Assembly (NCBI GenBank): GCA_029881495.1
Contig: JAOUMJ010000008.1
Location: 39,160 to 103,159 of the forward strand
Direction: 5' to 3'
Length of the DNA: 64,000 bases
Source: Nitrospinota bacterium
GTDB lineage: Bacteria; Nitrospinota_A; UBA7883; JACRGQ01
The notes under the pieces: model-generated
What the model saw: only the letters and a program-made list of their open reading frames with translations
Databases searched by the model: none
Told to the model about the DNA's origin: nothing
Program-made: the position numbers and the translations under genes
In this document: positions 33,881-42,119 of the stretch, piece by piece
Numbering within the stretch: the stretch's first letter is position 1
Layout: each line of letters starts with the position of its first letter

Positions 33881-35251
33881 TCATGCGGAGTCGGTTGGTT
33901 TATTCCCCTCGTTGCTGTACGGTTCAATGATAAGGATCGGCCCCTCTTTTTTGACGACTTTTACCGCGCCACCTTTTTCGATGTTCCCCGCGGTACTGCG
34001 GACTTCCCATAGCTCGCCGTCTATCTCCGCGGAGCCGACAGGGGTAAGGGGGGTCATGGCGATTCCGATCTCACCTATCAGCCCTTCGGATCCGATGCTC
34101 ATTTTCCTCGGTTTCATGAATATGGCCCAGCTCACCATGAAGAAAAATAGTCCACCCATGAAGAGCGCCACTGGGATGATCACCGCGAGATTGACCTTCA
34201 TGTATTCGTCGGGGTGGTCGATGAGCATGATTCCCCCAAGAATCATCGAGACTACCCCGCCGATAGTGAGGGCGCCGAAAGAAGGGACGAACAGCTCCGC
34301 CAGAAAAAGGATCATCGCCAATATCAGGAGGAGGAGCCCAGCGTAATTGACCGGGAGTGACTGCAGTGCGAAAAATCCGAGGATGAGGCAGATACCCCCT
34401 ATTATGCCGGGGAGCACCACGCCGGGGTTCGACATTTCAAAAAATATTCCGTAGAAACCTATCATCAGAAGGATGTAGGCGACGGTCGGGTTTGAGATGA
34501 TATCGAGAAACTTCTGCCGTTCGGTCATTTCGATGGTGACCCGTCCCGCGCTTTTTATGTCGATAGTCTTCATTCCGGTAGCGGTTTTCACCTCTTTCCC
34601 GTCGATCTGCTTTAGAAGCTCATCCAGATTTTCCGCCACATAATCGATGATGTTCTTTTTTAAAGCCTCTTTTTCATCGACGCTCACAGCCTTTCTGACA
34701 GCCTCCTCGGCCCAGTCTCCGTTCCTACCCCTCTCTTGGGCAAGTGAGCGTATGTATGAGGCGGCGTCATTTTGCACCTTCTTCTCCATTGTCCTGCTCA
34801 TCTCCTGTCCCCCACCGGAAACCGGGCTTGCCGCCCCCTGTGAAGTTCCAGGCGCCATTGCGGATATGTGCGAAGCCATCGCGATAAAAGTTCCAGCCGA
34901 GGCCGCACGCGAGCCTGGAGGTGAGACGTAAACAGCCACCGGGATGGAGGAGTTCATTATCTCCTTCACGATGATCCTCATTGACGTATCGAGGCCGCCG
35001 GGTGTGTCCATGGTGATGACTATCAGGGATGCGGAGTTCTCGTCGTTTATTTTCGTTATATTCCCCGCGAGGAATTCCGCCGCTATCGGGTTGATAATCC
35101 CCGCAAATTCGAGCACTTTTACGGGTTTTACGGCGCTGGTCGCATTTTCGGCCCCTCTGTCTGCGCTCTCTTTTCCCCCCGCGGTTGTAAGCGGCAAGGC
35201 GGAAAACGCGAGAAACAGCGCGATAGCCCAAAAATATTTAAGCGTTACCAT
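33881..35251 (-). CDS. NfeD long form: ClpP-class membrane serine protease
   Basis: A 456-residue inner-membrane protease of the NfeD/stomatin-operon-peptidase group. Signal sequence (1-24), periplasmic ClpP-like domain (45-230) with the MDTPGGLD oxyanion segment and catalytic Ser118 in SRAASAGTFIA, a conserved Lys expected shortly after, then four to five membrane helices (about 255-395) and a C-terminal NfeD OB-fold (GLIGEIGIAMTPL onward). No stomatin/SPFH partner gene is adjacent; instead the truncated Mth938 gene overlaps its stop (ATGA). Confidence 0.9.
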   Translation of the reverse strand: MVTLKYFWAIALFLAFSALPLTTAGGKESADRGAENATSAVKPVKVLEFAGIINPIAAEFLAGNITKINDENSASLIVITMDTPGGLDTSMRIIVKEIMNSSIPVAVYVSPPGSRAASAGTFIAMASHISAMAPGTSQGAASPVSGGGQEMSRTMEKKVQNDAASYIRSLAQERGRNGDWAEEAVRKAVSVDEKEALKKNIIDYVAENLDELLKQIDGKEVKTATGMKTIDIKSAGRVTIEMTERQKFLDIISNPTVAYILLMIGFYGIFFEMSNPGVVLPGIIGGICLILGFFALQSLPVNYAGLLLLILAMILFLAELFVPSFGALTIGGVVSMILGGIMLIDHPDEYMKVNLAVIIPVALFMGGLFFFMVSWAIFMKPRKMSIGSEGLIGEIGIAMTPLTPVGSAEIDGELWEVRSTAGNIEKGGAVKVVKKEGPILIIEPYSNEGNKPTDSA

Positions 35252-35334
35252 ATCAATATTATTCCATATTTGAGGAAAGGGTTCCGAATATAGTTGAAAA
35301 GCGAAAACTGCGGTGTATTTCCCTGAAGAAGTTT

Positions 35335-35365
35335 TTGTTTATTAAAAACGGCTATCTGTTATAAT
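35335..35365 (+). promoter_or_regulatory. Promoter of the tRNA-Val gene
   Basis: A perfect TATAAT at 35360-35365 lies 11 bases before the mature tRNA. The -35 region is weak (TTGTTT at 35335-35340, 19-base spacing). Confidence 0.55.
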
Positions 35366-35376
35366 TCCTTCTTCGT

Positions 35377-35452
35377 GGGCGAATAGCTCAGCTGGGAGAG
35401 CACCTGCCTTACAAGCAGGGGGTCACAGGTTCGATCCCTGTTTCGCCCACCA
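35377..35452 (+). tRNA. tRNA-Val (anticodon TAC)
   Basis: A 76-base cloverleaf with an encoded CCA end. The acceptor arm GGGCGAA pairs with TTCGCCC (35442-35448), the anticodon stem CCTGC with GCAGG around loop CTTACAA (anticodon TAC), and the T arm ACAGG/CCTGT carries TTCGATC. The D loop has the usual AGCTGGGA. Reads GUA and, by wobble, other Val codons. Confidence 0.97.
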
Positions 35453-35508
35453 TATTTCGATAGCACACTAAAATTCCATCACGGCAGGAAACATACGGGG
35501 AGAGGCGT

Positions 35509-36375
35509 ATTAAAAGGTTCAATCTCCTTAACGAGGGGCCAGGGATCCGGTTCACGATAAAACCGTCGGACAAACGAGCATCCATCGCTTCACTCCTGAA
35601 TGTTTTCTTCATCCTTTTAATTCTTTCGTTGACGGTCTGGTTTTTTATCTCGGCCATGCTGACCGGTTCAGAGGAGGGGGCTGAAGTCTCGGCCTCTGTC
35701 ACTCAAATGCCGGAAGAAGAACCGCCGGGGGAGGTTTTCAAGCCGCAGACTGAACCGGCGGAATATCGGAATTTCCACGATGAAAAGATAAAGGAGGAGC
35801 CTTTGCCTTTAGCGAAAGAGGGAGCCGCAGAGATTGGAGAAGCCAAATTTGTAGTAATTTCAAAAGAGGAAGTGGAGAGGAGATTCCCCTCCGCTGAAGC
35901 TCCGAAATCCCGGGAACATGGCTATTTTGTAAGGTATGCCATATTTCTGGACAGGAAAAATGCCGCGGCTTTCAGTAAAAATCTTGAGGAAAAAGGGATA
36001 AAAGGGTCGGTATTCGAGACGAAATATCCTCTCCCTTCATTCAGTGTGAAGGCCGGGCCGTTTGTGAATCCTGATTCTCGCAAAAGGGCTCAAAAGGAGT
36101 TGAAAAAATTAGGGGTTGCACCGATACCCTTTCTTGAACAAAAATACATAGTATCGGGGTCTGTCTGGAACAGAAGCATCGCCACAGGGGTACAGGAGAA
36201 GCTTGGCAGTATCGGGATACCCGCGGAACTGGTGATTGAGAAAAAACCGAAGAGAGTTTACAAGGTGATCTCGGAAATTTTTAGGGATATGGGATCGGCC
36301 AAGCTGTGTGCCGAAAGGGCCGATGCGGCGGGATTTAAAACAATAATTGAATTGAGGGACGATGAACGGGAATAA
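35509..36375 (+). CDS. Membrane-anchored SPOR-domain protein, probable ATT start
   Basis: A peptidoglycan-binding SPOR-type protein. A short basic cytoplasmic segment, one membrane helix ([20 protein letters not shown]), an acidic Pro/Glu-rich periplasmic linker, and two related SPOR-like repeats ([19 protein letters not shown]...[21 protein letters not shown]...[12 protein letters not shown]). From TTG 35629 the protein would start inside the membrane helix. The frame is open back to 35464 with no ATG, GTG or TTG, and ATT at 35509 follows a strong GGGGAGAGG site (35497-35505), so I place the start there. Overlaps the MerR gene by 14 bases. Confidence 0.65.
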   Translation: MKRFNLLNEGPGIRFTIKPSDKRASIASLLNVFFILLILSLTVWFFISAMLTGSEEGAEVSASVTQMPEEEPPGEVFKPQTEPAEYRNFHDEKIKEEPLPLAKEGAAEIGEAKFVVISKEEVERRFPSAEAPKSREHGYFVRYAIFLDRKNAAAFSKNLEEKGIKGSVFETKYPLPSFSVKAGPFVNPDSRKRAQKELKKLGVAPIPFLEQKYIVSGSVWNRSIATGVQEKLGSIGIPAELVIEKKPKRVYKVISEIFRDMGSAKLCAERADAAGFKTIIELRDDERE

Positions 36376-36718
36376 CGACGGAAAGATCACGGCCATTCCG
36401 GACAAGATGTTCTTCAAGATAAGCGATGTCTCGGAAATAGCAACGATCGAGCCTCATGTGCTCAGGTATTGGGAGAGCGAGTTCTCCGAACTGAAACCGA
36501 GAAAGACCAACAGCGGGCGGAGGCAATATACAAGAAAGGATATCGAGCTTATTCTCGAGATAAAATCTCTTCTGTACGAGGACGGATTTTCCATCGCCGG
36601 AGCCAAAAAAAGACTTCAGAAACGCAAAAAAACAAGCTCAAAGGAAGACGCGATAATTGATGCCGTACGGCAGACAAGGAAGGGATTAAAGGAAATTCTC
36701 GGAATTCTCAATAGCTGA
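36362..36718 (+). CDS. MerR family transcriptional regulator
   Basis: A 118-residue regulator. Winged HTH at about 18-85: [20 protein letters not shown], then [20 protein letters not shown], with the conserved Arg-Tyr-Trp, Gly-Arg-Arg-x-Tyr and the wing. A helical dimerisation part ends the protein; no Cys-rich metal-binding tail is present. This short form without an effector domain is common beside cell-envelope or chromosome genes. Target unknown; overlap with the SPOR gene suggests co-expression. Confidence 0.88.
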   Translation: MNGNNDGKITAIPDKMFFKISDVSEIATIEPHVLRYWESEFSELKPRKTNSGRRQYTRKDIELILEIKSLLYEDGFSIAGAKKRLQKRKKTSSKEDAIIDAVRQTRKGLKEILGILNS

Positions 36719-36859
36719 CCCGCACCCTCGACCCCTTACCGGCAGATTTCATGAATTGAATAGGCCCCCCCTAATAAAGTCAATTCTCCACTTTTTACGC
36801 AATGTTATTTTGACGGTTGGGCATGGATAATTCTGCCTACCTGCCAAATATCCCTCACG

Positions 36860-36872
36860 ATCATGGAATGAT
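36860..36872. promoter_or_regulatory. Possible upstream activator site for the sigma-54 promoter
   Basis: Inverted repeat ATCAT-GGA-ATGAT, about 118 bases before the -24 element, a usual distance for NtrC/FleQ-type enhancer binding. The arms are only 5 bases, so this is suggestive only. Confidence 0.25.
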
Positions 36873-36989
36873 GGGCATTCAATCCTGTGACGTATCGCGG
36901 AAAACAGCCAACATATAAAGCTTTTAAAAACAATAAGATAGTAATAATAATCTTTTAATATCATTAATTCTCTTCCGTTTTCCCAATAG

Positions 36990-37004
36990 TGGCACACCTT
37001 TTGC
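36990..37004 (+). promoter_or_regulatory. Sigma-54 promoter of the flagellar operon
   Basis: TGGCAC (36990-36995), five bases, TTGC (37001-37004): an exact -24/-12 match to the sigma-54 consensus. It lies 40 bases before the flgF ATG, so transcription should begin near 37016. It implies control by RpoN and an enhancer-binding activator. Confidence 0.88.
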
Positions 37005-37044
37005 CCCTTACTTGGTCAGACAATATTTTTGACGGGAGATAGCA

Positions 37045-37815
37045 ATGGACAAAGGATCGTATGTAGCCGCGAGCGGCAGTATCGCTCAGGAGAGGGCGAT
37101 GGAGTATATCAGCAACAACATGGCGAATATGAACACGCCCGGATTCAAGGCGGACAGGGCTATCTTCGAGTCGTATCTGAAGGACAATCTCAAACCGGGC
37201 GCGGGGATCGGCACACGCGCGGAGATCGCTTCTGGTTATCTTCCACAGAGTAAAAACGATTCTACATATCTGGTAGCATCTGGAAAATTTACCGACTTTT
37301 CACAGGGCGCCCTAAGGCAGACAGACAGTCCTCTTGATATCGCCCTTGAGGGTGATGGATTTATTGCGCTACTTACACCGGACGGCGAAAAATATACCCG
37401 CGGCGGTAGCTTTACCGTAGGGCGCGAGGGGTATCTGGAAACACTCGACGGCAATGTAGTTATCGACAGGCAGAACAGCCCTATCAGACTGGACGAAGGG
37501 GCGTTTCACATCAGGGAAGACGGCACCATTGCAGGGTCAAATGGTGAGGATATAGCTCAGCTGAAGGTCGTGAAGTTTGCCGACAACGAGGTCTTGAAGA
37601 AGGAGGGTAACTCTCTTTACCTGGCTGAAAACATGGAAAACACTTCATGGTCGGATGCGATTGTGAAACAGGGCTTCCAGGAAGGGTCGAACATAAATCC
37701 GGTATCTGAAATGGCAAAGATGATTACTGCCTTGAGGCAGTATTCCACGTTCCAAAAGGCGATACAGTCGGAAGACGAAATGAATTCAAAACTTATCAAT
37801 CAGGTTGCCCGGTAG
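37045..37815 (+). CDS. flgF: Flagellar basal-body rod protein FlgF
   Basis: Proximal rod component. 256 residues. N-terminal rod signature YISNNMANMNTPGFKADRAI, the central DIALEGDGFIALLTPDGEKYTRGGSF and the C-terminal GSNINPVSEMAKMITALRQYSTFQKAIQ coiled-coil segment. The protein starts MDKGSYVAASGS as in FlgF rather than FlgG. First gene of the sigma-54-driven operon flgF-flgG-(41-residue gene)-flgA-flgH-flgI-flgJ-flgN-flgK-flgL-csrA-fliW. Confidence 0.92.
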   Translation: MDKGSYVAASGSIAQERAMEYISNNMANMNTPGFKADRAIFESYLKDNLKPGAGIGTRAEIASGYLPQSKNDSTYLVASGKFTDFSQGALRQTDSPLDIALEGDGFIALLTPDGEKYTRGGSFTVGREGYLETLDGNVVIDRQNSPIRLDEGAFHIREDGTIAGSNGEDIAQLKVVKFADNEVLKKEGNSLYLAENMENTSWSDAIVKQGFQEGSNINPVSEMAKMITALRQYSTFQKAIQSEDEMNSKLINQVAR

Positions 37816-37860
37816 TTAATACATGAAACATGAAACAGTAAAAATATTAGGAGATAGCCA

Positions 37861-38649
37861 ATGTTAAGATCACTTTACACAGCCGCCACAGGCATGGGAG
37901 CTATGCAGAAAAACATCAGCGTAATTTCCAACAACCTCGCAAACGTCAATACCCTCGGGTTTAAAAGGAGCCGCGCGGAGTTTCAGGATCTTCTGTACCA
38001 GACGGAGAGGATGCCCGGCACAAAGGCTCCCGGAGGGACGCAGGTTCCGACAGGTATACAGATAGGTATGGGTACAAAGCTGGCGGCTGTTTCGAAGCTG
38101 CACACGCAGGGTGATTTCGAACAGACCGGTAACGAGCTCGATCTTTCAATTGAAGGAAAAGGATTTTTCCAGGTTTTGCAGGCTGATGGAAGCATCGGCT
38201 ATACAAGGGTAGGCTCCTTCAGGCTCGATAGCAGCGGTCAGCTGGTCAGCTCGGACGGCGAGCCGCTTGATCCTTCGATCATCATCCCGCAGGACGCAAT
38301 GGTGATCTCGATAGCCAAGAACGGCGAGATTTCCGTAACACAGCCCGGCTCTCCGCTCCCAAATGTTGTGGGGCAGATAGAGCTTGTCAATTTTGTAAAC
38401 CCCGCAGGCCTCAATTCCGAGGGGGGGGGGATTTACAAGGAGACCGAAGCAAGCGGCACACCGATGGTCGGCATTCCGGGTGAATCGGAGCTTGGAACCA
38501 TCATGCAGGGATTTGTTGAGAGCTCAAACGTAAACGTCGTTGAAGAACTTACCAACATGATCCTTGCGCAGAGGGCTTACGAGCTCAACTCGAAAGGGAT
38601 AACCACTTCGGATGAAATGCTTCAGACGGCGACAAACCTAAAGAGGTAA
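37861..38649 (+). CDS. flgG: Flagellar distal rod protein FlgG
   Basis: Distal rod subunit, 262 residues as usual. Starts MLRSLYTAATGMGAMQKNIS, with VISNNLANVNTLGFKRSRAEF, LDLSIEGKGFFQV, the FlgG-specific YTRVGSFRLDSSGQLV, and a C-terminal NVNVVEELTNMILAQRAYELNSK helix. An AGGAGA ribosome site lies upstream, 45 bases after flgF. Confidence 0.95.
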   Translation: MLRSLYTAATGMGAMQKNISVISNNLANVNTLGFKRSRAEFQDLLYQTERMPGTKAPGGTQVPTGIQIGMGTKLAAVSKLHTQGDFEQTGNELDLSIEGKGFFQVLQADGSIGYTRVGSFRLDSSGQLVSSDGEPLDPSIIIPQDAMVISIAKNGEISVTQPGSPLPNVVGQIELVNFVNPAGLNSEGGGIYKETEASGTPMVGIPGESELGTIMQGFVESSNVNVVEELTNMILAQRAYELNSKGITTSDEMLQTATNLKR

Positions 38650-38655
38650 TAGGTA

Positions 38656-38781
38656 ATGAATAAAAGAAGGGTAGTGAAGGCGGTGCTTTTAACAATGCTG
38701 ATCCTCCCCCTTACCATCATCGCGGAGGTTTTCGCAAAGCGATCAGTCCGCAGGGTTTTTACAGGAGGGAGTGCCACATGA
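38656..38781 (+). CDS. Small 41-residue exported or membrane peptide between flgG and flgA
   Basis: ATG 38656 (GAGGTAATAGGTA in front) to TGA 38779-38781, whose last four bases overlap the flgA start as ATGA. The peptide has a basic start (MNKRRVVK), a hydrophobic stretch (AVLLTMLILPLTIIAEVFA) and a short basic tail (KRSVRRVFTGGSAT), like a signal peptide with a tiny cargo or a one-pass membrane peptide. Position and coupling suggest it is translated, either to feed ribosomes to flgA or as a small flagellar accessory. It may equally be only a translational leader. Confidence 0.5.
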   Translation: MNKRRVVKAVLLTMLILPLTIIAEVFAKRSVRRVFTGGSAT

Positions 38782-39509
38782 AAAAGCTGTTTATATTAGC
38801 CGCGTTCCTATCGGTTTTCGCTATCCCAGTGCATCTTTCAGCGGCAACGCAGACGGAAAAAATTGCCGGTTCATGGGAAGATTTTTCCGAGTCTGTGAAG
38901 GAAGAGATCGAAATTGAATTCTCGAAGATCATAGATCCCCAGGTAAAGAGGTGGGAAATAAGCAGGATTAATCTCCCCGGAGAAGCAAATATTCCTGCGG
39001 ATTTCGACAATTTCAGGATTGTCCCCATCGGCTCGCCAAGGGGCAAAAGAATATCGTTTGCCATAGAATTTCTGAATAAAGACAGCTTAATCAAAAGGTT
39101 GAATGGAACCGCCACCTTGAAGGCATATGCCGACATTGTGGTCGCCCAGTCGCACATCAGCGCGGGAACATTGATCTCGCCCGACATGCTGAGCCTTGAG
39201 GAGAAGGCGGTATCTCTCCCGATAGGGGATTTGTGCACGGAACTTGCAGAAGTAGAAGGTCAGGTAGCCGATAGACGGATTGCCGCCGGGTATGCGGTAA
39301 AAAAATCGTCAATAAAAAGCTCCCCCGATGTAAAGGCGGGCGAAATGGTTTTACTGATAGCTGAAAGTCAGAAGGTAAAGATAACGATGCAGGGAATAGC
39401 AAGGGAAGACGGTGCGATAGGTGAAACGATCTCGGTGTTGAACACCAGGTCGAACAAAAAAATATTTGGCCGTGTAATCGGGCAATCCGTTATTCAGGTC
39501 GTTTTTTAA
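38778..39509 (+). CDS. flgA: Flagellar P-ring assembly chaperone FlgA
   Basis: Periplasmic chaperone for FlgI polymerisation. 243 residues. Signal peptide (KKLFILAAFLSVFAIPVHLSAA), a divergent N-terminal domain, then the SAF domain: VVAQSHISAGTLISPDMLSLEE, RIAAGYAVKKSSI and the C-terminal VLNTRSNKKIFGRVIG followed by VIQVVF. An AGGAGGG ribosome site precedes the ATG. It lies directly before flgH-flgI, matching its role. Confidence 0.9.
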   Translation: MKKLFILAAFLSVFAIPVHLSAATQTEKIAGSWEDFSESVKEEIEIEFSKIIDPQVKRWEISRINLPGEANIPADFDNFRIVPIGSPRGKRISFAIEFLNKDSLIKRLNGTATLKAYADIVVAQSHISAGTLISPDMLSLEEKAVSLPIGDLCTELAEVEGQVADRRIAAGYAVKKSSIKSSPDVKAGEMVLLIAESQKVKITMQGIAREDGAIGETISVLNTRSNKKIFGRVIGQSVIQVVF

Positions 39510-39527
39510 GGAAAGTTGGGAATAGTG

Positions 39528-40187
39528 ATGGGAACAAGGAAATTTTGGTTGAAGCTGACGGTGGCAATGCTCATCAGTCTCACGGTCGGCGCGTGCGCAA
39601 AGGAAATACCGGTGCCTGTAGTTGTGGAGCCGGAGCCTGAACGTCCAGCCCCAAGAACCGAGGGTTCCCTATGGCCGGGTGAAACAAGCAGAAGCACTCT
39701 GTTCTCCGACAAGAAAGCGGCAAGGATAGGGGACATTATTACCGTGCACCTTGTTGAAAGGAGTCAGGCAAGCAACAGCGCCGTCAGCAGGGATATCCGG
39801 GATAGCAAAAGCAGTTTAGATTTCAATCTCCCGCTTTTCGGCGCTAGCGCCGTTGCAGGCGGCATAGGCGGCGGCACTTCCTTCCGCGGCGTCGGCAACA
39901 CCAGCCGTAGCGAGGATTTCACCGCGACAATATCAGCCATGGTGACAGAGGTTCTCCCAAACGGTTTGTTGAAGGTAGACGGACAAAGGGAGCTTAAGTT
40001 GAACGACGCGAACCAGTACATAAAAGTAACCGGGCTTGTAAGGCAGGAAGACATCAATTTTGACAACTCGATAATTTCATCAAAGATCGCAAGCGCGAAG
40101 ATCACATACGAGGGGATCGGTAGCCTCGATCGGTCGACGACAGGCGGATGGGGCAAGAAACTTTTAAACATAATCTGGCCGTTCTAG
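39528..40187 (+). CDS. flgH: Flagellar L-ring lipoprotein FlgH
   Basis: Outer-membrane L-ring subunit. From ATG 39528 (a GTG at 39525 and TTG at 39516 are alternatives) it has a lipoprotein signal with lipobox LTVGAC, giving a lipidated Cys near residue 23. Conserved GSLWPGE, then DKKAARIGDIITVHLVERSQASN, the Gly-rich hairpin, NGLLKVDGQRELKLNDANQYIKVTGLVR and a terminal IWPF. All family regions are present. Confidence 0.94.
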   Translation: MGTRKFWLKLTVAMLISLTVGACAKEIPVPVVVEPEPERPAPRTEGSLWPGETSRSTLFSDKKAARIGDIITVHLVERSQASNSAVSRDIRDSKSSLDFNLPLFGASAVAGGIGGGTSFRGVGNTSRSEDFTATISAMVTEVLPNGLLKVDGQRELKLNDANQYIKVTGLVRQEDINFDNSIISSKIASAKITYEGIGSLDRSTTGGWGKKLLNIIWPF

Positions 40188-40196
40188 GAGGCATCA

Positions 40197-41297
40197 ATGA
40201 AAAGAAAATTGTTTAGGTTCATCGCGGTATTGCTGACGCTCGCAGTAGCATTGCCGTCAGGCGTTGATGCCGCAAGAATAAAGGACATCTCCTCGGTGGC
40301 CGGCATGCGTGAAAACCAGCTGATAGGATACGGGCTGATGGTCGGGCTGAAAAACAGCGGCGACCGTTCATATAAAACACCGTTCACCATTCAGACACTT
40401 CTCAGCATGTTGAAGAGGCTCGGTACTACAGTTGACATAAGACAGCTGTCGACTAGCGGCATGGGAGTGTCGCAGACAAGGCAGCTTAGGGATGTGCGCG
40501 TTGAAAACGTGGCCGCCGTGATGGTTACGGCCTCGCTCCCCTCATTCGCAAGGCCGGGCTCGAAAATAGATGTTCAGGTCTCCTCGCTTGGAGACGCAAG
40601 GTCGCTAGAAGGGGGAACGCTCCTCCTCACCCCGCTTAAGGCGGCTGACGGGATGGTTTATGCCGTGGCACAGGGGGAATTCAACCCCGCGACTGATAGC
40701 GGAAGCAAAAAAGGGAGAGGGCAGACTCTATACACGGGTGGTCTTATCCATGGCGGCGCGATAGTGGAAAAATCGGTTGATACCGACTTTGCGGTTAAAT
40801 CGACTTTTAATATTCTTCTTAACAGCCCCGATTTTACCACTGCGAGCGCGATGGTATTCGCCATTAACGACAGAATGGGCGAAGGCGTCGCAAAAGGGAT
40901 AGACGGGGGAACCGTTCAGGTGGTATTGCCGGAATCCTTTAAAGGCGATCCGTTTGGTTTTCTTTCTGAGATCGAAGTGCTGAACGTCGAGCGGGATGTA
41001 ATCGCAAAGGTAGTTATCGATGAAAAGTCAGGCACGATTATCATCGGCGAAAGCGTAGAGATTAATAACGTCGCCATCTCGTTTGGCGGAATGACCCTGG
41101 AGGTGAAAAACCCGTTTATTCAACAGACTGTGAACGAGAAAAAAGAAAGTCTAAATATGCTAAGAAGAAATACCGATATTCAGGAATTGGTAAGGGCTTT
41201 AAACGCGCTTGGGGTCTCGCCGCGCGATCTGGTGGCAATATTCAGGTCACTACGTTCCGCAGGGGCGCTCAGCGCAGAATTGGAGATAATATCATGA
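40197..41297 (+). CDS. flgI: Flagellar P-ring protein FlgI
   Basis: Periplasmic P-ring subunit, 366 residues with signal peptide (KRKLFRFIAVLLTLAVALPSG, cleavage after VDA). Conserved ARIKDISSVAGMRENQLIGYGLMVGL, TIQTLLSMLKRLG, VENVAAVMVTASLPSFARPGS and DVQVSSLGDARSLEGGTLLLTPL; the C-terminus ends NALGVSPRDLVAIFRSLRSAGAL. Overlaps flgJ by 4 bases. Confidence 0.96.
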   Translation: MKRKLFRFIAVLLTLAVALPSGVDAARIKDISSVAGMRENQLIGYGLMVGLKNSGDRSYKTPFTIQTLLSMLKRLGTTVDIRQLSTSGMGVSQTRQLRDVRVENVAAVMVTASLPSFARPGSKIDVQVSSLGDARSLEGGTLLLTPLKAADGMVYAVAQGEFNPATDSGSKKGRGQTLYTGGLIHGGAIVEKSVDTDFAVKSTFNILLNSPDFTTASAMVFAINDRMGEGVAKGIDGGTVQVVLPESFKGDPFGFLSEIEVLNVERDVIAKVVIDEKSGTIIIGESVEINNVAISFGGMTLEVKNPFIQQTVNEKKESLNMLRRNTDIQELVRALNALGVSPRDLVAIFRSLRSAGALSAELEIIS

Positions 41298-41620
41298 GAA
41301 CAGAAAACGTAAAGAGTGCAGTTATTCCGGAAAACCTCACCCCACGACAGAAAAAGGACCTTCAGAAACTGCAAAAGCTCAGCATGGAATTTGAGGCCTT
41401 TTTCATGAAAGAGACCGTAAAGGCGATGCGGGATACCGTACCTCAGAACGAACTGATAAACGGCGGACAGGCAGAGGAGATATACCGCTCCATGTATGAC
41501 GATCAGCTCGCCACATCTCTCGCGGAAAAAGGGAATTCGGGAATAGCAAAGGCCATCTTTAAACAAATGTCTAGGGCCTATTTGGATACAGGCTCGATGG
41601 CGACCGCTGGAATAAGATAA
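41294..41620 (+). CDS. flgJ: Rod-binding protein FlgJ, N-terminal domain only
   Basis: A 108-residue rod-capping domain: EFEAFFMKETVKAMRDTVP, then EEIYRSMYDDQLATSLAEKGNSG and IAKAIFKQM. The peptidoglycan hydrolase half of enterobacterial FlgJ is missing, as in many other phyla, so another enzyme must open the wall. Coupled to flgI by an ATGA-type overlap and to flgN by a 1-base overlap. Confidence 0.9.
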   Translation: MRTENVKSAVIPENLTPRQKKDLQKLQKLSMEFEAFFMKETVKAMRDTVPQNELINGGQAEEIYRSMYDDQLATSLAEKGNSGIAKAIFKQMSRAYLDTGSMATAGIR

Positions 41621-42117
41621 TGAAAGAGCTGAAGGAGCTTGCGATGGTTCTTGAGAACAACGTGGAGCTTTACGAAGACCTTGCCTCAAAAACCCTTGAG
41701 GAGCGTGAGGCTATCGAAAAATGCGAATTCGTCAAGATCGCGCGAATTACAGAGGAAAAGGAAAATATCGTATTCCGCATAAAACAGCTGGAAAAGAAAA
41801 GATCGGATCTTGTCCTTGAGATATCCAGGGAGATGGAAAAACCCGGAGAGATAACACTAAAGGAAATAGCCAGTCATTCAAAAGCGGCGACGATGAGCAA
41901 GGCCCTACTTTCGCTCTCGGATAAATTAAAGGAGATATTTTCGAGGGTTCAGGAAATGAACGACTTCAATAAAAAAATATTGTCGAGCGCTGTTCGCACA
42001 TTGCGAAACGCGATCATGTTTTCTGACAATACGTCAAAACCGCTTCTTACCTATTCCGGTACCAGGCTGAACCAACAGCGTGTTACACCCGGAAGCATGC
42101 TAAAAAAGGCGATGTAA
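41620..42117 (+). CDS. flgN: Flagellar export chaperone FlgN
   Basis: A 165-residue helical protein placed between flgJ and flgK. N-terminal long helices with many Glu and Lys (LKELAMVLENNVELYEDLAS, then EEREAIEKCEFVKIARITEE), and a C-terminal segment with KPLLTYSGTRLNQQ. Length, coiled-coil character and position match FlgN, the chaperone for FlgK and FlgL. Identification rests mostly on context. Confidence 0.82.
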   Translation: MKELKELAMVLENNVELYEDLASKTLEEREAIEKCEFVKIARITEEKENIVFRIKQLEKKRSDLVLEISREMEKPGEITLKEIASHSKAATMSKALLSLSDKLKEIFSRVQEMNDFNKKILSSAVRTLRNAIMFSDNTSKPLLTYSGTRLNQQRVTPGSMLKKAM

Positions 42118-42119
42118 AA

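Larger units (their letters stand above)
36719..37044 (+). other. 326-base intergenic regulatory region before the flagellar operon
   Basis: AT-rich gap. Besides the sigma-54 promoter and the possible activator site listed separately, I see no gene: an 82-residue minus-strand frame here (36749-36997) overlaps the promoter and has no protein-like composition. Confidence 0.6.

Noticed and set aside
36749-36997. 82-codon minus-strand frame before flgF
   Set aside because: It overlaps the sigma-54 promoter, is rich in Tyr/Ile from AT-rich DNA, and has no supporting features.
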